Positions 33,918-38,841 of a DNA stretch of 38,841 bases are shown here, one piece after another. The stretch comes from DYMC01 sp035406705 (GTDB lineage Bacteria; Verrucomicrobiota; Lentisphaeria; Victivallales; GWF2-50-93), in contig CAYRRM010000030.1 in NCBI GenBank assembly GCA_964426675.1, forward strand, positions 1 through 38,841. The letters are read 5' to 3'. Position numbers and translations under genes: made by a program. A model generated the notes under the pieces. The model searched no databases. It was not told where the DNA came from and saw only the letters and a program-made list of their open reading frames with translations. Position 1 is the first letter of the stretch. Every line of letters starts with the position of its first letter.

Positions 33918-33923
33918 TATAAT
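33918..33923 (+). promoter_or_regulatory. -10 box 10 nt before the RND start codon
   Basis: TATAATTAGTCCTACTATG joins the -10 box and the start codon, almost the same string as at 25329 (TATAATAAGTCTATTATG). No Shine-Dalgarno sequence is present. I see no good -35 box at 16-18 nt. A leaderless transcript is inferred. Confidence 0.45.
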
Positions 33924-33933
33924 TAGTCCTACT

Positions 33934-36900
33934 ATGCAAGAAAAGAGAACTTTTATTACAGAGATTGTGCAATTATTTTTAACGGGGCCTTTATCATTTT
34001 TATTTGTTCTATCTGCTCTTTTTCTTGGTATCCTTGGCGTAATTTTAACTCCACGTGAAGAGGAGCCTCAAATAGTGGTTCCTATGATTGACATTACCGT
34101 TGATTTCCCTGGATATTCTCCAAAAGAGGTTGAAGAACTTGTAACTACCCCCCTTGAACGTCTATTGTGGCAGGTTTCAGGAGTGGAACATGTATATTCT
34201 ACAAGTTTTCGAGATCGCGCGATGGTCATAGTGCGTTTTCATGTAGGAGAGGACTATACTGAATCAATGGTAAAAGTTCGTGACAAGATGGATGAGAATA
34301 TGCATCTTATTCATCCTGATGTAAAAAGATGGGAATTAAATCCGGTGGAAATAGATGATGTGCCAGTTATAAGTTTTACCCTTTTTTCTCCTGATAAAAA
34401 CATTTTTGAATTACGGAGAATAACGGAAGAAATAAAAGCCCGTATGGATGCCTCTCAAGATATTTTCCAGAGCGAAATCATAGGTGGTTCTCCGAGAGAA
34501 ATTCTTATTGAACCTGATATAGAAAAACTCACTGCACATAACTTATCCATAAATGACATAATAAATGTATTGCGAAGGAATAATAATTGTGGAACTTGTG
34601 GATTTAGCGTTATTAATGGGAAGTATCTCAGAATATTAACTTCTCCTCCTCTTGAAACTATTGATGATATTAAAAATCTAATACTAATTTCCGCTGAGAA
34701 GGGAGGGGTAGTCAGGCTTTGTGAGGTCGCAAAAATTACAGATAGGCCGGCAGAATACGATAATTACACTGAAATTTATTTCGGACCTTCTGCAAAAATA
34801 ACAGAAGAGTTCAAAGGGAAATCTTTTGAATGTGTTACATTAGCTTTCAGTAAAAAGAAAGGTGTAAATTCTGTAACTTTTACAGAAAAATTAATAGCTA
34901 AGGCGCAAGAATTAAAAAAAGAGATTTTACCTGAAGACGTAGAACTTGTAATTACAAGAAATTATGGAGAAACTGCAAACAGTAAGGTAAATGATCTCCT
35001 TTCCAGTCTTGCATTTGCAATGATAACAGTTATTGGGCTGATAGCTTTTACTATGGGGTGGCGGGAAGGGATTGTTGTTGGACTTGCTGTTCCTGTAAGT
35101 TTTTCTTTATCCCTTTTTACTAATTACGTCGCTGGTTATACTATTAACAGGGTCACACTTTTTGCGTTAATTTTAAGTCTTGGAATGGTTGTAGATGATC
35201 CGATTACAAATGTTGACAATATTCAAAGGCATTTAAAGATGCGATTATTTGATCCGTTGAAGGCTACTTTGCATGCTGTTCAGGAAGTCTTACCGCCAGT
35301 TATCCTTTCCACTATTGCAATTATAATCTCATTTACACCTATGTTCTTCATCACTGGAATGATGGGGCCATATATGAAACCTATGGCTATAAATGTACCA
35401 TTAACTGTAACTTTTTCTACTCTATGTGCTCTTACATTTGTTCCATTTCTCTCTTTATTTCTCCTTAAAAATTTAAGCAATAAAGGTATTCAAAAAGAGG
35501 AAAAAGACCCTACTCCTGAATGGATAAAAAAAAGTTTTGCATTTCTAATCAAACCTTTTTTTAAAAAGCGAAATGCATATATTTTTCTATTTATTGTTGT
35601 TCTCGCCACACTGTTATCAGCTTTATTAATGTTAAAGATACCCCTTAAAATGTTACCATTCGACAATAAAAATGAGTTGCAAATTATTCTCGATATGCCG
35701 GAAGGAACACCTCTTGAAGACACCGTATCAACAGCAAAAAGACTTTCCGCAAAATTATCAACTTATAATGAAGTAAAAGATTGTACACTTTATGCTGGAA
35801 TAAATTCCCCAATAGACTTTAATGGTCTTGTCCGCCATTATTATATGCGTAGGGAACCAAATCAAGCTGAAATAAGGGTAAATTTAGCAGACAAAAACTT
35901 TAGAAAAGAACAAAGCCACTCTATTGCACTTCGCATCCGTGATGAACTTACGAAAATAGCAGAAGATTCTGGAGGAATTCTCAAAATTATTGAGCTACCT
36001 CCGGGTCCCCCTGTACTATCAACTCTGGCTATTGAAATATACGGCAGTTCGACACATAGCTACGACGACTTATTAGATGGAGCTAAAGAGATGATGGAAA
36101 TTCTCCACAAAAGTGATCCCAAACACATTAAAGAAATAGATTCTTTCGCTGAAAGCCCTCACAAACGAATTAATTTTTATATTGATAAAGAAAAAGCCGC
36201 AACGCATGGTCTAACTGCCTCCGAGATTTACTCTTTGTTAAGAGATTCAATAAATGGAAACGTAAGTGCGGGCTCTTTGCACCAGCAATTTGAGAGAAAT
36301 CCTCTCATGATAAAGGTTCGACTTTCATTATCTGAAAGAACTTCTATTGAAAAACTACTGCATTTAAGGATTCGTTCCCCCAAAAGTAATAAGTTGATAG
36401 ATATAGGAGAGCTCGGAAAATTCTCATTTGAAGAAGAGGAACAACCAATATATCATAAAAATCTTCAAAGAGTTGTTTATGTAACAGCAGAAACTGTCGG
36501 TAGAGCTCCAGGCGAAATCATAATACAAATTCTTTGGAAATCATGGAAAGATTTCCTTCCCGAACTTATTAAATCAGCTATTTCAGGAAAATGGAGACAA
36601 AGCCTTTCAAATCGCACAATTGCAGAGTGGAATGGTGAGGGAGAATGGGAAGTAACTACGAGAGTATTTAGAGACCTTGGACTCGCCTTCGGAGCCGCAT
36701 TAATAGGAATTTTTATTCTGTTAGTCGCACAAACAAAAAATATAATTATATCAATAGTAATAATGTTGGCTATACCTCTTACGATCATTGGAATAGGACC
36801 AGGATTTTACCTTTTAAATTTGTTATTTGGTAAAACGGTTAGTGGGTATTCTGACCCCGTTTTTTTCACTGCTACCGCTATGATTGGAATGATTGCTCTT

Positions 36901-37191
36901 GGTGGAATAGTGATAAGAAACAGTATCGTATTAATTGAATTTATTCAAGATTCTATAAATTCAGGAAATGATATTCAAAAAGCTGTACTTGAAAGTGGCG
37001 CTGTTCGTTTTCGCCCAATTATTCTTACTGCATTAACAACAATGCTTGGTTCATGGCCAATAACATTAGACCCTATTTTTTCTGGCCTTGCATGGTCTCT
37101 CATTTTTGGACTTCTTGCAAGCACACTTTTCACTTTATTAGTCATACCAGTAGTATATATGCTCATAAAAGATAAAAAAAATACTCCTTAA
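33934..37191 (+). CDS. RND efflux permease (AcrB/CzcA superfamily)
   Basis: A 1085-aa inner-membrane proton-driven pump. It has a first helix near residues 13-35, a large extracytoplasmic loop starting ITVDFPGYSPKEVEELVTTPLE, helices in about 358-520 with the proton-relay Asp pair in GMVVDDPITNVDN (about 419-420), a second half starting YIFLFIVVLATLL (about 549), and a last set of helices from about 925. RND pumps normally work with a periplasmic adaptor and an outer-membrane channel, but neither gene is adjacent. The spacer behind it (37192-37336) is poor in G and C and holds A-rich near-repeats. Confidence 0.92.
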   Translation: MQEKRTFITEIVQLFLTGPLSFLFVLSALFLGILGVILTPREEEPQIVVPMIDITVDFPGYSPKEVEELVTTPLERLLWQVSGVEHVYSTSFRDRAMVIVRFHVGEDYTESMVKVRDKMDENMHLIHPDVKRWELNPVEIDDVPVISFTLFSPDKNIFELRRITEEIKARMDASQDIFQSEIIGGSPREILIEPDIEKLTAHNLSINDIINVLRRNNNCGTCGFSVINGKYLRILTSPPLETIDDIKNLILISAEKGGVVRLCEVAKITDRPAEYDNYTEIYFGPSAKITEEFKGKSFECVTLAFSKKKGVNSVTFTEKLIAKAQELKKEILPEDVELVITRNYGETANSKVNDLLSSLAFAMITVIGLIAFTMGWREGIVVGLAVPVSFSLSLFTNYVAGYTINRVTLFALILSLGMVVDDPITNVDNIQRHLKMRLFDPLKATLHAVQEVLPPVILSTIAIIISFTPMFFITGMMGPYMKPMAINVPLTVTFSTLCALTFVPFLSLFLLKNLSNKGIQKEEKDPTPEWIKKSFAFLIKPFFKKRNAYIFLFIVVLATLLSALLMLKIPLKMLPFDNKNELQIILDMPEGTPLEDTVSTAKRLSAKLSTYNEVKDCTLYAGINSPIDFNGLVRHYYMRREPNQAEIRVNLADKNFRKEQSHSIALRIRDELTKIAEDSGGILKIIELPPGPPVLSTLAIEIYGSSTHSYDDLLDGAKEMMEILHKSDPKHIKEIDSFAESPHKRINFYIDKEKAATHGLTASEIYSLLRDSINGNVSAGSLHQQFERNPLMIKVRLSLSERTSIEKLLHLRIRSPKSNKLIDIGELGKFSFEEEEQPIYHKNLQRVVYVTAETVGRAPGEIIIQILWKSWKDFLPELIKSAISGKWRQSLSNRTIAEWNGEGEWEVTTRVFRDLGLAFGAALIGIFILLVAQTKNIIISIVIMLAIPLTIIGIGPGFYLLNLLFGKTVSGYSDPVFFTATAMIGMIALGGIVIRNSIVLIEFIQDSINSGNDIQKAVLESGAVRFRPIILTALTTMLGSWPITLDPIFSGLAWSLIFGLLASTLFTLLVIPVVYMLIKDKKNTP

Positions 37192-37336
37192 ATTTTCCTC
37201 CTTTTATAATTAAACCTCAATATTTTAGCTTAAAAAACACAAAAAAATACAAAAAAAACACACAAAAATACATTTTTTATATATTTTTTTACATTAAATT
37301 AAGTAAAATAAAAAATTTAAAAATAGGAGTTTCCAA

Positions 37337-38575
37337 ATGACTATCACTGAAAAAAATATTCTAAGAGAATTGGCAATGGAATATGCTGAAGCAGCTTCAA
37401 ATCCTATACATGAGACAAAAAGAAAGCTCTGGAAAAAACTTAATAGCTTAAATCCGAAAAGACCTATGGTGATGATAGATCAAGTATGTTGGGGAGAGCT
37501 TGAGAGCTCATGCAGTGAACTTAAGTTACAATGCACGGATAAAATACTCCAAAAATTTGAAAGAAAATTGAGAAGAGACTTATATCAATGGAAGCATTTT
37601 CCTGTTGACTTTGTCCTGGAGCCCTATTTAGAAATAAATTATGTGATACATAACAGTGGATTTGGGATAAAAGTAGAAGACGAGATTCTTATTTCTGATA
37701 TTCACAATGATGTGGTAAGCCATAAATTCCATAACCAGATGAAAGATGATAAAGATCTTGAAAAAATAAAAGAACCCGTGATAACATATGATTCAAAAGA
37801 AACAGAAAAAATATTCTCTATAGCAAACGATATTTTCGATGGTATAATAGAATTGCGTCTTGACGGGCAAACCCCTTATCTATCAATCTGGGATTTTATA
37901 AGTCAAATAATGCCTGTGGAAGATCTTCTTTACTCATTAATAGATAGGCCAGATTTTATGCACGAACTGGCCAGACGTATAAGCAATGGCTATATGAAAA
38001 TGCTTGATCAACTTGAAAATCAAGGCCTTCTTCCTCGTCCCCAAAAATTGATTCACTGCACTGGTGCTTATTCCGATGAGCTTCCAGCAGAAGGTTATGA
38101 TCCACAGAAGCCTCGTTGTAAGGATATCTGGATGTTTGGCTTGGCTCAAGTCTTTTCAACTGTCTCTCCAGAAATGTTTGAAGAATATGAGGTAAAGTAT
38201 TCAAGTCCAATTTGTGAACGTTTTGGCCTGGTATATTACGGATGTTGTGACCCTCTTGATTCCAAAATGGAACAAGTACGTAAAATTCCAAATGTAAGAA
38301 AGGTTTCAATGAGCCCATGGACAAATCCTGAACGAGGTGCTGAAGAAATACATGGAGACTTTGTGTTTTCTTCAAAACCTAATCCTGCACATGTAGCAGG
38401 AGAAAACTTTAACGAAGAATTAGTAAGAAATGAATTAAATAAAATAAAAAATGCCTGTAAAAAAAATAACTGTCCTCTTGAATTTATTCTGAAAGATATA
38501 AGCACAATCAAATATGATCCCTGTAGATTAGAGAAATGGGCAAAAATTGCAATGGAAATAGCGGAAAATGCATAA
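37337..38575 (+). CDS. Uroporphyrinogen decarboxylase (URO-D) superfamily protein
   Basis: A 412-aa protein of the URO-D/MtaA-like fold that is clearly not housekeeping HemE. Seen: GLVYYGCCDPLDSKMEQVRKIPNVRKVSMSPW near residues 296-326 and a C-terminal helix set. Members of this branch are abundant in anaerobes and often act with corrinoid proteins in methyl transfer, but no corrinoid protein gene is adjacent. The conserved Cys pair in YGCCDP could bind metal, as the Cys of MtaA-type enzymes does. AGGAG lies 7 nt before ATG. The function is open. Confidence 0.78.
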   Translation: MTITEKNILRELAMEYAEAASNPIHETKRKLWKKLNSLNPKRPMVMIDQVCWGELESSCSELKLQCTDKILQKFERKLRRDLYQWKHFPVDFVLEPYLEINYVIHNSGFGIKVEDEILISDIHNDVVSHKFHNQMKDDKDLEKIKEPVITYDSKETEKIFSIANDIFDGIIELRLDGQTPYLSIWDFISQIMPVEDLLYSLIDRPDFMHELARRISNGYMKMLDQLENQGLLPRPQKLIHCTGAYSDELPAEGYDPQKPRCKDIWMFGLAQVFSTVSPEMFEEYEVKYSSPICERFGLVYYGCCDPLDSKMEQVRKIPNVRKVSMSPWTNPERGAEEIHGDFVFSSKPNPAHVAGENFNEELVRNELNKIKNACKKNNCPLEFILKDISTIKYDPCRLEKWAKIAMEIAENA

Positions 38576-38786
38576 ATCTACAAAAAAAAACAGTTGGGCG
38601 CATCTGCCGATATCAGGCAGCGAGACAAATCTGTAGTAACTTAGTAGTCGAAGCTAACCCAAGTTGCGCAGTTACAAGTAGTTTTAAAAGGCCTTTTCAC
38701 CTGAAGGGGTATCTGAAAAAGTTCATTTTCCTCCACTACACGCACTTTTGAAAATTTTCAGAGAGAAGAATTTCCGCAGAATAAAA
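38576..38786. other. Intergenic stretch, no gene seen
   Basis: No coding sequence is supported here. A 12-bp perfect palindrome AAAAGGCCTTTT lies at 38686-38697, of unknown meaning. The GC content is slightly higher than in other spacers. Confidence 0.3.
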
Positions 38787-38840
38787 TAGGCTTTACTGAA
38801 AAATTCAAAAAATATTATATAATTATTTGACAAGTAAGTA
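38787..38840 (-). repeat. 54-bp dispersed intergenic repeat, copy B
   Basis: The reverse complement of this stretch matches 28041-28094 (48 of 54 positions). It runs to the last bases of the window, so the element may continue beyond. It lies 211 nt after the URO-D gene stop. Confidence 0.75.
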
Positions 38841-38841
38841 T

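Noticed and set aside
37226..37275. A-rich near-tandem tract ahead of the URO-D gene
   Set aside because: Low-complexity AT sequence with irregular units. It does not qualify as a defined repeat or CRISPR.
38686..38697. Perfect palindrome AAAAGGCCTTTT
   Set aside because: A single 12-bp AT-flanked palindrome with no T-run, no second copy and no gene context. It can arise by chance.
1..38841. CRISPR arrays, transposase genes, integrase genes or rRNA
   Set aside because: I looked for regular direct repeats with unique spacers, DDE or tyrosine-recombinase motifs and rRNA-like sequence, and found none.

Overview
The window is an AT-rich bacterial chromosome segment, densely coded and with mostly short intergenic gaps. 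No rRNA or other decisive taxonomic marker is present. A pseudopilin of the H-x9-DG type, a secreted alpha-alpha-toroid (prenyltransferase/squalene-oxidase repeat) protein, a LarA-like DUF2088 protein and an orphan URO-D family protein together resemble uncultured PVC-related lineages (Lentisphaerota/Omnitrophota-like). This placement is an inference from gene content and is not proven.

Region 1 (about 420-8290) is a mobile defence island. It holds an hsdR-type restriction subunit, a Fic AMPylase-family protein with a winged-helix tail, a RhuM-Fic/Doc fusion and an 838-aa HsdM-HsdS fusion carrying both target-recognition domains. Broken genes lie at both edges: an internally deleted AlbA_2-type gene on the left and a truncated PIN-domain gene on the right. 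Between the two Fic-type genes are two near-identical palindromic sites 41 bp apart, and a 24-codon copy of the hsdR C-terminus with its own Shine-Dalgarno sequence.

Region 2 (8.3-18.5 kb) is mainly housekeeping and sugar metabolism. It contains a family 2 glycosyltransferase overlapping proC, tRNA-Leu(UAA) with a clear promoter, an N-acetylhexosamine-kinase-like gene beside a GalE-like epimerase, a pyrE / membrane protein / nadC run, a DUF3592 / zinc-ribbon / lemA run, and a pteridine-reductase-like SDR upstream of a stand-alone 5'-3' exonuclease.

Region 3 (18.7-25.2 kb) is a same-strand cassette that looks like an envelope or secretion system of unknown function: pseudopilin, single-pass coiled-coil protein, LolD/MacB-type ATPase, double FtsX-type permease and an exported toroid protein. 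It is followed (25.3-28.0 kb) by a small exported protein, a DciA-like DUF721 protein, a NusG paralogue and an exported propeller-like protein.

Region 4 (28.2-33.8 kb, minus strand) carries a LarA-family protein, citrate synthase, prmC overlapping tgt, and a DnaJ-TPR protein. Region 5 (33.9-38.6 kb, plus strand) carries an orphan RND permease and a URO-D family protein.

The most unusual signal is a 13-bp palindrome, TGCGA-WWW-TCGCA. It occurs nine times between 8.4 and 31.9 kb, always inside unrelated genes and on either strand, and is absent from the defence island. It behaves like a highly iterated palindrome of the cyanobacterial HIP1 kind, with a different sequence. A 54-bp intergenic repeat also occurs twice in inverted orientation (28.04 and 38.79 kb).
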